This document shows positions 28,776 through 40,499 of a stretch of 64,000 nucleotides of DNA, in pieces; the stretch's first letter is position 1, and the number at the start of each line of letters is the position of its first letter. The position numbers and the translations under genes were made by a program. The notes below the pieces were generated by a model, which saw only the letters and a program-made list of their open reading frames with translations, did no database searches and was not told the DNA's origin. The DNA comes from Meandrina meandrites (Eukaryota > Cnidaria > Anthozoa > Scleractinia > Meandrinidae): NCBI GenBank assembly GCA_963693305.1, contig OY855916.1:11414001-11478000 (forward strand). The letters are read 5' to 3'.

Positions 28776-31700
28776 TGACCGTAAGCGAGGGTGTGAATTT
28801 TTGTTATCATTAATCTCTTATCATCGAATGGAGAGAGAGCGATCTTGTTAACCGTCTCGGTGTACATGGTGTGTAGATGACTTCTTATCACATTCATCTT
28901 TCTCATAGCGGGTTTATTATCGAAGAGGCAGTCTTTGTAATCGTTAAAGGTGATGGTCTTCTTTATCACCGCCTTCTTCACTCCCTTACACTTCTTCTCT
29001 TCGTACGAATCCTCCACCCTGTATGAGTAGAGTTTTGCCCTCAAACCAACGAACTCTGCGATCTGCTTTCCTGCGGCCTCGTCTTTAAACATACCGATGA
29101 CCTTCTTATTTACACCGGTGAGAATACCGCTTGGGTGATCTTTCGGGTAATTACTCGTGTCGAATCTTGATTCCACATCGGAGGAGATGTCTCTATAAAA
29201 ATCTTCTGTCTGTATTTCGTAGGCGAGGCTATCCGTGTCTGTGAATAGGAGCTTCGCATTCTCTCCGTACTTTGGTTTGATGTAATTATAATGAAAATCG
29301 TACATCAAAGTCTTACTCAGATCTAGGATAGACATACCGAGGTAGACGGGTTTATTGAACTTTAGACTGACCTTCTTCATATGAACGGCCGCAAGATTCT
29401 TTGAAAAGATCGTATGGTGTTGATAGTTCGGTCTACACGTTAACTTCTTCGCCTGAGATACTCGAGTGACCAATCTTATGTCGACTCTGTTTCTGATGTT
29501 CTCCATAGTCTTACCGAATACGGAGTTATTCATCAACTTAAAGAAGTCTTTCTCAAAATCGTTAGTTGCCTTCGCCCTTAGATTCGTGTTAAGATCGATG
29601 TACGGTTTTAACCACGCTGACTCTTTGAATGTGATCCCTCTGTGAATCTTGGTGAGTTTAAGACCGAGAGATAGATAGAGTTTTAGAGTTTCGTGATGAA
29701 TAACGTACTTTGTCTTGTCATTTAGATTGGGGATCAATTTCTCAACCTTATTCACGGTGAGTCTCTCCGGTGCTAACGGATAATCGTTATGCAGGTCGTG
29801 AAGTTTTCCAGGATAGGTTAGACTAACCTCAAGTATGCACGGCATACTCTTCCAATCTTTCAACTCTTCTCTCTTCATCCATCTAAAACCTTTAGTCGGC
29901 AGAGGTTTACACATTGCCCAACCGTAGAGATTGTTTGCATCGAGATAAGAGATGAACTTGTTCGGTTGATCTGGATCGTAATCTTTCATGTAAGGGTTAT
30001 TTGCCTTTCCGTATCTCGTAGAGATCATAGAGACACCACCTCGAATACCTTTCTCCACCATCATTAACATCTCGTAATCATGCAATAACTCCAGTTCGAC
30101 CTTGGTGATTTTTAAACACGCATCCCATGCAAGACCTGGTGCTGTGTAATAGAATATCGGGTCGAGACGGTAATTATCAAGGCTGACATCCCTGAAGTTT
30201 TCAAAGACATCAGAGAGCAGAAGAACATCACTCTTTAGATAGAGGTCATGGTAATCTCTCATGGTCTTCATCTTGAATGTTTCCCAGACATTCTGTGCGT
30301 GTTGATAATCCTCTTCTGAGATGTCACTGTCATTAAGTATTGAGTGAAAGGCCTCTTTCGGTGGAAGTGATGTTGAAGAGAGTTTACCGAAGTTATCGAA
30401 CCAATCGTAGGGAAAGACACCCTTTCTTTTTATAAGGTCTAACTGTTTACCTTCATAAAATTCTGAAAGGTTATTGAAAGACTCTTTCGGAAGATTCTTT
30501 ACCAAACTGTCTAGGCTAGTCGCCATGAATTTAAAAGAGTCGATGAATCTTATTTTACGCTTTACCTCTACCTCTTTTTTCTCCTCATTTATGAATTTAT
30601 CAACAATTATCTCTTTGGTAAATGAGATGTACTTCTCCTCATTACAGGGTATGCAGTCTATCTTTCCCTCTGATTTACCGAGGTTTTTGATAAAGAGATG
30701 ACTGTCGTAACCTGAGAGATTGTGAAATATGACAGGATAGAATTTGGGTATTTTAAACTTTAAATTACATTTGTTATGAGCTGCTCCTCTAAACTTACCG
30801 GTGAGGTGACAATGGTCGCGAACCTTTTTATCTTTATCTTTATCTATCTCTTCCTCACAGATGTGACAGTGAGTTGCCTTTTTATAGTTGATCTTATCCT
30901 CCCGCGTCATCACCATCTTCTTTGGTTTTTTAAACTTGTTATAGATCTCCTTGATATCCTTCTCCAAAGACTCGATAAATAATTGAGGGATGTTATCATC
31001 AGGAGATTCAGCTGTGTAATGTCTAAGGTGAGGTGCTAAAATGTCATCATCGAAGCATTTGATGAGATAACTGAAACCTGAGGGACTGTGCTTTTGGTAC
31101 TGATTGGTGAAGCTTTTACCCTCTTCTGGTTGGCAGGTGTCTATCTTCTCTGTGAAGCATTCAAAATCAGCATAAACAACGAAGGGAACTCTCATCTTCT
31201 TATGAAAATGATTGAATTTTATATAGACGGGAAAAGTATTTCCTTCATCGTCTTCTCTGATCGGCATCTCAATCTTGACAGCCTCGTTATTCTGACAGTA
31301 CTCTTTATGTTTCTCCAGTGATTTTACCGAGGGGAATGAGTTTAAACATCTATAGCAGAAATGCCTCTTACCATTATGATTACTTTTCTGCTTTGATAAA
31401 AGTTTTGACATGTTTTTGATCCAGCAGTAGTGATTGCTCTCTTCGTCAGCGATGAGAAGAAGGTTTATCACCTGTTCACAATTCTTTTTACTTATTCTCA
31501 GAGGGTAAACGACCTTTTCATAACCGAATACATTGATTGCGTAATTGTTCTGCTTTTCAAACTTATCTATCTGTTTAAGCGAGACGGGAAACTCGATACC
31601 TGTCCAGTCAAACTTCTCTGAATCTTCTCTCATCTGTTTGCTGAGTCTCTCTGCATTTTTCTCCTTGGGAAACACTGCTGAGGTTACTGCCCACTTAAAA

Positions 31701-32587
31701 CACTCATTATCATTCTCATTCTTCACGTTGATGATCGCCTTTTTCATGTATAAACTACTTGGTAACTCAATATAAGAAGAGGCAGACAGAGGATTGTAAG
31801 GATTGATGTTGATATCAAGGTGTTCGACTCTGTCGAATTGCCAACCGGAACCTCTGTTTTGAAAATTCTGTATCAATTCAAAGATTACATCTACCATATG
31901 ATCGTAAATAACAGAGATATCGGTTGACTCTGTCACAATCTCCATTTTCGATGCAAAGGAGTATACATTAATGTCGATTTTGCCTGTAGCGGGATTCTCT
32001 TTTGTAAACCTTACGGTGAGAATTAACTTTACTTTAATCGATCCCTTACTCTTTATGAGATCTATAACCCTCGGTTTTACGTTATTCATAAACGTCTTCT
32101 CATCCATACCGTCTATACCGTTAACTCTGAACGTTTTAAAATAACCCTTTATGGCTGTCTTATACTCTCTGGGTATGAGATTATCCTCTTCAGGTGAATT
32201 TACATCCCCAATGGGTTCACTCACTTCTTCCCGCCTCCTAAAAATACTGTTCACTCTCTCCTTCAGGTTCTCAACTCTCTCTTTCACTGCGTTTTTGATA
32301 GGTTCAGGGATATAATTTAATAACCACCCTGTAAACCTGTTTATCACACTCTTTACGGGCGCTGCCGCATTATAAGCAATATTCCTCATCTGCGTTACTC
32401 TCGATGGTGCGGGAATAGGGATATCAACCTCCGGTACAGTCTGTTCATTCGCCGAGTAAAAAATCTCACTCGAATCATCAACCGTACTTAACACCTCGAT
32501 CAACTCGGCTTTACGCATTCTGTAATAACCTTTGATACCTTTCTCTTTGGCAAGGACCTTCAACTCTTTGACTGATTTACCTTCCAT
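28736..32587 (-). CDS. Protein-primed family B DNA polymerase
   Basis: The 1283-residue polymerase starts with the SAP-like segment from the terminal repeat. A proline-containing linker and basic helical region follow, perhaps containing the terminal-protein function. Near 410-430 is a C2H2-like finger. The 3'-5' exonuclease motifs are YADFECF (near 472) and HNLSGYDSH (near 622), with a CHIC...DHCHLTG...HNKCN zinc/HNH-like cluster between them (near 573-605). Polymerase motifs are DANNLYG (near 883), NNSVFGKT (near 1018) and DTDS (near 1117). All catalytic residues are present. This is the replicase of the element; copying from protein-capped ends is inferred from the family. Confidence 0.95.
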   Translation of the reverse strand: MEGKSVKELKVLAKEKGIKGYYRMRKAELIEVLSTVDDSSEIFYSANEQTVPEVDIPIPAPSRVTQMRNIAYNAAAPVKSVINRFTGWLLNYIPEPIKNAVKERVENLKERVNSIFRRREEVSEPIGDVNSPEEDNLIPREYKTAIKGYFKTFRVNGIDGMDEKTFMNNVKPRVIDLIKSKGSIKVKLILTVRFTKENPATGKIDINVYSFASKMEIVTESTDISVIYDHMVDVIFELIQNFQNRGSGWQFDRVEHLDININPYNPLSASSYIELPSSLYMKKAIINVKNENDNECFKWAVTSAVFPKEKNAERLSKQMREDSEKFDWTGIEFPVSLKQIDKFEKQNNYAINVFGYEKVVYPLRISKKNCEQVINLLLIADEESNHYCWIKNMSKLLSKQKSNHNGKRHFCYRCLNSFPSVKSLEKHKEYCQNNEAVKIEMPIREDDEGNTFPVYIKFNHFHKKMRVPFVVYADFECFTEKIDTCQPEEGKSFTNQYQKHSPSGFSYLIKCFDDDILAPHLRHYTAESPDDNIPQLFIESLEKDIKEIYNKFKKPKKMVMTREDKINYKKATHCHICEEEIDKDKDKKVRDHCHLTGKFRGAAHNKCNLKFKIPKFYPVIFHNLSGYDSHLFIKNLGKSEGKIDCIPCNEEKYISFTKEIIVDKFINEEKKEVEVKRKIRFIDSFKFMATSLDSLVKNLPKESFNNLSEFYEGKQLDLIKRKGVFPYDWFDNFGKLSSTSLPPKEAFHSILNDSDISEEDYQHAQNVWETFKMKTMRDYHDLYLKSDVLLLSDVFENFRDVSLDNYRLDPIFYYTAPGLAWDACLKITKVELELLHDYEMLMMVEKGIRGGVSMISTRYGKANNPYMKDYDPDQPNKFISYLDANNLYGWAMCKPLPTKGFRWMKREELKDWKSMPCILEVSLTYPGKLHDLHNDYPLAPERLTVNKVEKLIPNLNDKTKYVIHHETLKLYLSLGLKLTKIHRGITFKESAWLKPYIDLNTNLRAKATNDFEKDFFKLMNNSVFGKTMENIRNRVDIRLVTRVSQAKKLTCRPNYQHHTIFSKNLAAVHMKKVSLKFNKPVYLGMSILDLSKTLMYDFHYNYIKPKYGENAKLLFTDTDSLAYEIQTEDFYRDISSDVESRFDTSNYPKDHPSGILTGVNKKVIGMFKDEAAGKQIAEFVGLRAKLYSYRVEDSYEEKKCKGVKKAVIKKTITFNDYKDCLFDNKPAMRKMNVIRSHLHTMYTETVNKIALSPFDDKRLMITKIHTLAYGHYKGGSSVPNGTT

Positions 32588-32764
32588 ACTTATTAATCAT
32601 CGAAGATTTCTTTAAGCTAAAATTTCACTTTCACATGAAGAATTTATCGAGGGTTTTATCACGAGATGATCCGGGAAAATTTTGTCGAGGAATTAAGGGA
32701 GAATTTGAATTTGTCTCGGATGGAATTTAATGAAATGAGCCAGTTCTCTCCATTCTACCCTACT
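32500..32764 (-). repeat. Right terminal inverted repeat (265 bp)
   Basis: It is the reverse complement of 18,406-18,670 with one base difference noticed, which changes residue 8 from Gln (left) to Glu (right). It supplies the promoter region and first 29 codons of the polymerase gene. Confidence 0.92.
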
Positions 32765-32769
32765 TAATG
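32765..32769. repeat. Target-site duplication, right copy (TAATG)
   Basis: Matches the TAATG at 18,401-18,405 immediately outside the left terminal repeat. Confidence 0.75.
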
Positions 32770-33492
32770 ATATAAAAATTCTTTGGAATGCCAGTTATTT
32801 TGGCCTGATTTTAAGGCACATCGGACGCGTAAAACAACGTCTTTTGCGTACCCGGGTTACGTACATGGTGCAAAAACGCTTGCTTTCCATTAACAGTGTT
32901 TTCGTAATTTAGTTAGATAAATAAATAAATATATTTTTTATTATTTTACAGTCTTTGTTGCTTTATATTGTACACTGTATGTAATGAACTGTATCAAAGC
33001 AGAAAGACACCGGAAATTGCCAGATAAGCTTCACAAAACATCAGGGATGTTTTGCAAAACTTCATCATATGTTCCGCAAAGGATCCTAATCTCTTGTAAG
33101 CCATAAGCCAAGATAATAAGTTCGGTAATAGGTCGTAATATTAACCTGACATCTGGTGAATAACACGGAAAATGGGGCAAATTAGTCTGGCATGCTGTTC
33201 GTATTTTCGGCTCAGGTGACGTTCTAGAAGCACACAAAGGTCTGCGCGACACAATGCTATCCAAGGGATACTGGTAATAATGATCTATTTTTGAAATCAG
33301 TAATTGTGGTAGATGTCTCGATAATTGTTCCTCATTAGGAACAGAACAAAAGAGCTTTCATGCACTGACACAGTTAAAAAAAGATCTATAGGGCGATACA
33401 CGCGAAATGCTTCCGTGCACTATTAACAGCTATTCCGCTTAAGTATACCAAATTGATGTTAAAACCGCAAGTTGCTAAGGACTTAAAGTGAG
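32770..33492. other. Right flank of the Maverick, no gene seen
   Basis: It holds a tract CCTGATTTTAAGGCA at 32,804 that also occurs in the left flank at 18,228. No coding exon is supported. Confidence 0.4.
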
Positions 33493-33954
33493 TTGTTAAA
33501 GCACGGAATTGAGCAGATAAGACGATATATCGACGAAACGTTCCAAACAGTAGAAAGTCGTCGGAAGAAGCTAAGTCGATTTTGTATTCAATCGGAAACT
33601 GAGATGAAGTCAACAGGCTCAAGTGAGATGTCTCGCACACATGCAGCCTTGATGACGGTTTCTCAACGTATTTTTGCTATGTCGCTTTCGCCGAAAAACT
33701 GTGATACCCTGGAGCAATCAATTACTTCTCATTCAGAGGATCCACAGGAAGCAAAGTTTGCAGAGAGTAAAATAGCGAAGGATTCGCCATTCCGTAACAT
33801 GATTGGGAAAAGAAGGCATTCCACAACACCCGCACCTCTGAGGGAAAAAGCCACTCGACCTCGTCCAAGAAATGCAAGATCGCTGACAGAGATTCCCAAT
33901 ACTGAAATAATCGATGGATTATTTACAACCACTCTTTGCTCAACGGAACTTTGA
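33493..33954 (+). CDS. Unknown single-exon ORF with DGLFTTTLCSTEL tail (family copy 1)
   Basis: The 153-residue frame is basic and Ser/Thr/Arg-rich and has no membrane segment. Only its end, IIDGLFTTTLCSTEL, matches the two proteins at 40,500 and 43,359; its body differs. The shared end finishes in STEL, which fits a class-I PDZ-binding tail (Thr at -2, Leu at 0). The ATG may not be the true start, because the homologous copies begin with MA(T/A)K. It could be a diverged paralogue or a partly decayed copy. The function is unknown. Confidence 0.5.
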   Translation: MLKHGIEQIRRYIDETFQTVESRRKKLSRFCIQSETEMKSTGSSEMSRTHAALMTVSQRIFAMSLSPKNCDTLEQSITSHSEDPQEAKFAESKIAKDSPFRNMIGKRRHSTTPAPLREKATRPRPRNARSLTEIPNTEIIDGLFTTTLCSTEL

Positions 33955-35630
33955 AACAAGGGTACATCAGTAATTCTCTTTCGTACACAACACGAAAGCT
34001 TGCTCCTGTAGAGTCTAAAGCATGGTCAAACTACTGCGGACGGATTAAAAGCTGTACAGTAACTTTTGTTTACATTGAAATCGGAACTGAAGATTTTGTA
34101 GTAAAAGTTAAATCAACGGCCATGTCTGGCATTTAAATATACTTAGAGACGAACCGTCGGAGAAAAACATGGCACAGAAAAGAAGGGTACTTATAGAGGA
34201 AGACAATGTAATTAATGCACTGATGGAAAATAGTCAACTATGTATATTATCGGTGCAGAAATTGAAAACATTTTCTTTTACAGACGTTGTAAAGTACAAT
34301 TAAACTATTATCTTAATCGGGTATAAGAGAAAAATTTATTGTAAACGTTCGAAACTACCATTACTCTTTGTTGTACAATAAATAAACGATTCCTTAGTTC
34401 GCGTGGTCTTTAATATTTTGGGGGCTGTACGTACGGCGCCAAAAGTTTTGTTTTTAATTAAGATCATTAACATCCCATCAAGCGATGTCCTCCCTTTTGA
34501 CACAAAAGACTACTAAGGTGTTTAAGCACCTTCGCGATAGAACTCGCTCTCATTAGGCAAAATCGTGAAGTTTTATCGGCTTAGTCACGCAAACAAGAAA
34601 AAAAATAGAAAACGGCAACTACTGTTGGTGTCGATTAGTCAAAATGACGTTTAAAGGCGCTATTCTCTCACTCAGTTAAATCCCTGATATTAGACTGTCC
34701 GTATTTTGTTAATTATGCAAACAAGATCAGACTTTGTGTTGACATTCCTTTTATCTCACGACACACAAGAAGATATGGTTAAAATATGACTAAATGATCT
34801 GCAAGAATCTCCTTGAGCTATATATTTCCATTAAACATATAAGTTACAAAGACCGTAGAAAATAAGTAACTTAAGGCCTAAGCTGTAAATCCCGTGTTAG
34901 CATGTTTTTCTCAGTTGAGTAAATATGTTCGACAAAAAAAACTTCAATCTATGCAGAGCTAACCAATATCATATGGCGCCAATGATTACTCACTAAACCC
35001 TCAACACTTACAGTAGATACCTTGAACCAGTTGTACCCCACATAACTGGCACGAAACAAATGGATTTTAGTGGAAAACTGCGAAAATAACATTCTATTTT
35101 TGTAATGAACTTTTGATAAGTTCATGCATGTTAAGTTATATTTTGGGACGCAGGTCTGATTGAAAACTTGTTAAATAGCTTAGTTCACGGCCAGCACGAA
35201 TTTAGTAAAACTGTAATGTAGTGGAGAAAATGGCGAAAGGCTATTCAACTATTTGATTTTCCAACTAGAATTAAAAGATAAACAGAACAGTTTGAGTTTT
35301 ATAACTGCCGTAAATTGTTCCGTGACTGCCGGCAATTTCAAAGTTTTTTAATTACTTGACAAATTTAAATTGATTGGATTTAAAATTGCATATTATGTAA
35401 TCACTCTTTAGTAAATGAGCGCGCATGTGACATACTTTTGACAAAACGTAGTGAGAAATTGTGATGTAGAGGCCTTCATTTTCATTTGCAAGCGTTATTA
35501 AAATATTACCGACATTAACGCGTGCAGAAAGCGATGAGGCTTTATAAACAAACTGAATGATTAGCAATTAACATGAATTAAACTTTAGTTACAGCCCGAG
35601 GCGAGGAAGATCGGAGTACTTTTAACGGTA
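33955..35630. other. Gene-free stretch
   Basis: AT-rich DNA with no supported exon, RNA gene or mobile element. Confidence 0.35.
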
Positions 35631-37179
35631 CCCGGCCTAACCAATCGATGAAACCGATAATCGATGATAATCGATATCAATCGATAACAATCGAAGCCAA
35701 TTAATCGATTGATATTGGAAATCGATGACCAATCGATGACGGAAAATTTTGTGACTTTTAATTTCATCGATTTTCATCGACTGTCATCGATTTTCATTGA
35801 TCGTTTTTTATTTGGTTTGATTCAATATTGGTGTTATTACGTCAGCTCAGTGGCTCTTACCTCATTTATTCATTTCCGTGATATACTATTATTATGCAGC
35901 AAAAACAACGTTATTAAGAAAAGAGGCAAGGTTTACATGTACACTAGCGTATAGGTTACTTGTGAAATACAACAGCAAAAGTTCTGTTATGTGCAGGCAC
36001 AAAATGACGTAAGCTAAACAAGCCAAAGAAATATATACTTGAACAAGCAGCAACAGGAAAATAGCTTGGAGATAAGTGGCTTGGCCTAGGTAGATTCCTA
36101 TGATCTCTAAAAGGAAAACCAAGTGAAGGAGCAAATACCACAGTCGATCTTTCTTCGCATCGAAGTAATAAACGGGATAGCGAAAAACGAATCCACTGAT
36201 ATTTTCTGTAGTATGTTCTATTTAACAATTATTCCATGAGCCCGCGTTGGATACGAGGTGGTAAATAGCCAACGAGGCGCGAAGCGCCGAGTTGGCTATA
36301 ACCACTCGTATCCAACAAGGGCGAATGGAATAATTGTTTTATTAAATTCTTCTTTAGTATAAATCAACTGGACATTTCATTTTGATGTAAACGAAGTGAT
36401 AGTATGAGGAGGCGGGAAAATTTGTGGCGCGGTGTTCACTTTTTGAGTTGAATGAAACACGCGAGGAAAGCGAGCGAGAGAGTTTTCTTCTGAAGATTTT
36501 CCTCGGAAAATCTCCTCGTAAATCGTCTTTTCATCCTGGAAAATTGTGACAACAATTTAGGTTTACGGGAAGATCCGAAGCAATAGCTTTTCTGGAAATT
36601 ATACGCCTTGTGCAAGACGAGCGAAGCAAGTGTTTACATGTTGTCCTTGTTTACGGCTCCACGGCTATCATCAAGACTACTACATTATGCCGAAACGAAA
36701 TTGCACTCAGATTCGATGGAGTTTATTGAAGTATAAAAGGACAAGATCAAGATTGAAAGGTAACAAACTTAACTGAAGTCCTGAGCCTAATTTTAAGTCG
36801 AACACTGAATGAAATTGTGTCAGTTTTCTGGTCTTCCTGTAAATTATTTGCTGCTTTTCTTCTTCGTTTAGTCGCTCTTGTTGTACATTTACAAGTATTT
36901 TTAATTAAACATTTCGCATCAATCCTTTCAGTTTTACGTAGTTGAGTCAACTATGGCATTTTGTGGTATTTGTGTGGTTTTAGGGAAGGCACTTTCGATT
37001 ATTTCTTGTATAAGCTTATAAACCTCGCCAAATTTGCCATTTTTCTGATGGAACTTTCGCTTCCCGCAGGAAAATTTTTAAACTGAGTGGCACTTGCCGC
37101 ACTCGTTTCCCATATAAGGTCAAACGCAGGTATAATGGCTGATAACCGAGATCTAGTGAACCAATCAGAAAGCTAGAAT

Positions 37180-37210
<31 letters not shown>

Positions 37211-37436
37211 CCAGATATCCTGGAGACTTGTCATGGGGATGCCCATGTACGCCCCGTGATATTGATAACAATCGATGACAATCGATGCCAATTAAGGAAA
37301 TTTTATTTGTGACTATCGATTGGTCATCGATTGGCCGATGCCAATCGATATCAATTAACTAACCATCATCGATTGATATCGATTGATTGATTGATTGATT
37401 TCCGATCATTGATTTTCATCGATTGGTTAGGCCGGG
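35631..37436. mobile_element. Foldback unit with ATCGAT-rich ends
   Basis: The left end begins CCCGGCCTAACCAATCGATG at 35,631 and the right end at 37,414-37,436 is its inverted copy. Just inside each end are 100-170 bp crowded with ATCGAT and TCATCGATT words in many variants. The middle 1.4 kb includes the hairpin at 36,221-36,342 and no clear gene. A foldback DNA transposon with satellite-like subterminal repeats is the simplest reading. Target-site duplications were not evident. Confidence 0.55.
36221..36342. repeat. Long hairpin repeat (palindromic MITE)
   Basis: The left arm reads AACAATTATTCCAT, then GTTGGATACGAG and TAGCCAAC. The right arm mirrors each block (GTTGGCTA, CTCGTATCCAAC, ATGGAATAATTGTT) around a central GCGCGAAGCGC. 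The stem is about 55 bp. I know this hairpin as a frequent repeat in coral DNA. Confidence 0.65.
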
Positions 37437-40400
37437 AACGGGAGCTCGACTGAGGAGGTGTATCCAAGGTCCTCGAACTCTAACCCTGTATGTTTGAGAC
37501 AAAATGCATTAATTTGGTTTCTGTTGCGGGGATGGAAGCGAAATAATGAGAAATGAATAACCGGTTTCAAAAGAAAAGGAATCATGAACATTTAATTTTT
37601 AGCATCCAGAATAATGAATAGTTAAGTTCCGTAACGGACGTAACGAAGTTCATGTTTGATTTATCTTATTTAGCAGCGGTTTCAATCTCCAGCCCTCTGA
37701 GTCCTCTGAGCATTCCATGGAGCTATTTTGATTCAGTGAAACGCACATGTTCGTCTTGAAATTAAACCCCTTTCTAATAGCGGGGCTGATGCGATAGACT
37801 AATGGCGGAATCACGCTATTAGACTTTTGTTGGCTCTCTCGTTCCTTTGGAGCGGCAGTTGAGGACTGGGTACACCTCTTTCAGCGAAGAGGGACCGTTT
37901 ACTCTACTGTTGCTTACCATCCTCAAGAGAGTATACTCTCTTGCCATTCTTTAATGTTTCATGATCACGAGTGCTGAAAAAAGCCAAGTACAGTTAGGTC
38001 AAATTAGGCCGAAAAACATTGACCAGCACACGCGAGTTATGGCACTAGTTCAAAACGTTTGACGTATACGTACGGACATGCACTAGCTTACCCCCTGTTG
38101 GTCAATCTGTGTTTCCCAAGTAGGCTCCCGTTGGAAACAAAAATGTCATCATCAGCAATGTGCCGACTGGATCCGATTTAACCCGAGTGTAAATTCACGA
38201 CACCAAACAGAAAAATCCGTAAGTCCGGAATGGACAACAAAAGCTTCAGTATGCCTGATTATGACCGGTTCGATTACTGGTTCGCTTTTTGATCTCAGAG
38301 TTTATATCATGCTAGCGCTGTTATCAAAGGTAGTGCTTGTGATATAAAACAGCTCAATGGCTTCAACAAAATTGAAAGAAATATCCCACAGTTAAGTTTG
38401 TTATATAAATATCAAATGGCTCTGGTCTTGACCACACACAAGAGAGGGGCCTCTCTAGAATTGCTTCACGTCATAATTAAAACCAACTTTCCTCTGTTGT
38501 GTGATATCAGAGTAGATTCATTGAATACAAATCAATTCAATAAAGTCTACACGAGCTACATTAACTTTACAAACTACTTAAAGTTCACAGTGACGCGCAA
38601 ATGAAGTTCACAAATAACGGGAACTTCACTAACTACTGAGCACGAACGTCGCACCAGGTATTATAAATAAATATTGACAAAACTATAGGCACTACATGAA
38701 TTACACAAACAACAGGAACTACCAAAACTACAGGAACTCCACGAATAACAGGAAGTACAGGAAACATGACCTATACACTGCAGGAACTACAGCGTCTCCA
38801 ACAACCAGACAACTATATTCAACAACTAAACAAAAACACATCCCACGGTCTGAGATGTGTTTTGTGACTTCCCTTTATATTTTTGTTTTTGTTTTTCCAC
38901 TTCAACAACTATATACTAAAATTGCTACAAAAAGGAATAGTCGTTTCTGGTTTGTAAGGTCTAGATGACCATAGATTTATCGCTAGTGTTAGCAGTTGCG
39001 TGTTATCTTTTTGAATCACGACTTGTTGGATATCGTGACTTGCTGTTTTCACTTGTCATGCCGACGAACATTTCTCTAAAACCTCCATGATGGTAGTAAG
39101 TTAATCGAAGATTAGAGGTCGAGGCATTTTTTACTTTCAACTTCATTGCGGATTACTTAGCAAATAAAGTACGCTGCACCCAATAGAGACCAACCGATTT
39201 TCAGCACGTTTTGTAATGCACTGCCATTTATGGTTATGCATGCCTCGTTTTCATATGACCAGAGTTTACAATACCAGCCATCTTAGAGGTTATAGACTGT
39301 TAAATCAAAGTTATAAAACTGAAACAGAACTTCATACTCCGAATAGCCTTTTATTGTCGCAATTGTTGACCAAGGGTGCAGACTTCATAAGAGAATTTTC
39401 TCCTAAGTGATGCCTTTAGAATCCCACCCTCGAGAACACTCCAGGCAATTGGCTATCCGGCGCCGAAAATACAAAGCTGTCAGTCGTTATCTTAACTTAA
39501 GAGATTTTAAAAGGTGGGTTTGATTTAAAAACATTCCTGAACGTTCCGAAGACATCCTTGCTTGCGTGATTGTGGGCGATTTCCTGGCGTGCAATTTTGA
39601 CCGGAACAGAAAAAAGTGCACAAACACTGAGGCGTCAAAGAACCCACGAAAACAACTGCTTTATGCTAAGCTTTCAGTTGAAAGGTGACACAACAAGTTG
39701 AATCGGTTTCGTTAGGTTTTCAATTTTTCCAGGTGCTGAAAAATGAATCGATCATGGAAGAATCAGCCAACGAAAACCGACTGCTTACCGGTAATTATAC
39801 GCGTAAAACAAACTCCCCAATGAAAAAAAAAATAAGTAAACTGTTATCTACAAAAAGATGTCGCCGTATCTAAACAGTAGCAAAGGCTATTCATACAGCC
39901 TGGTATTGCCCGAACAAGCTGTTAACGTAAACGTATCCTGCAGTCACGTTTACGAGAGTTGTTTACTTTAAAGTTGAAGTAGCCATTCTACAGTTGATTA
40001 AAGTACAGATAACAGAAGTATCTAGAATGTACGTGAGTAGTCTTTTCTCTTCACATGTGGTGATTATTTTCGCAGATAATGCAAAGTAAATAAACATTAT
40101 TTCTTATCAACCGCTGATCAACGCTAGTGCCAACAGAACACGCACGAATATCCTCCTATCTGACTTGTTAATTGCATGCTTGGTAAACAAACTTCGTATT
40201 TCTTCTACTTTGTTCTAAAAATAAGTTTAAATACTTCCTCTAAAACACGTTTTACGCTGGTCAATGACGCATTCATTATTATTAATAGGGAGCAATCAAA
40301 ACTAGCCAAAACGTGACGAAGCGGGGAGTGATGCCGAGAAGCTATTTAAGATTGTGCTTCGTATTTATTTATTCAGTCATACAAACAACGCTTAAACATG

Positions 40401-40499
40401 GGATTGTTAACAAAGGAAGCTTTGCATTTCTTTGTACACAAGAAAAGCAAATTTGTGAGCTGCTGTAAGTATTCAAATTTCACGAAAAGCAACGACAAC
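37437..40499. other. Gene-free stretch with one perfect palindrome
   Basis: It contains the 20-bp palindrome at 37,924-37,943 and, at about 38,690-38,810, an irregular run of CAGGAACTAC-like words. The short frames here lack splice or homology support. Confidence 0.4.
37924..37943. repeat. Perfect 20-bp palindrome CAAGAGAGTATACTCTCTTG
   Basis: The sequence is its own reverse complement. Near-identical palindromes occur at 43,190-43,207 and 47,006-47,033. Confidence 0.7.

Larger units (their letters stand above)
18406..32764. mobile_element. Complete Maverick/Polinton (adintovirus-like) element
   Basis: The unit is 14,359 bp, bounded by 265-bp inverted repeats and TAATG duplications. It carries the hallmark set of protein-primed DNA polymerase B, rve integrase, A32-like packaging ATPase and a probable capsid protein, plus nine other open frames and one at the left end. 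Most genes run on the minus strand; only the integrase and the left-end Cys/His-repeat gene are on the plus strand. None of the frames is broken and the terminal repeats are nearly identical, so the insertion is young or conserved. An adenain-type maturation protease, common in these elements, was not recognised. Confidence 0.93.
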
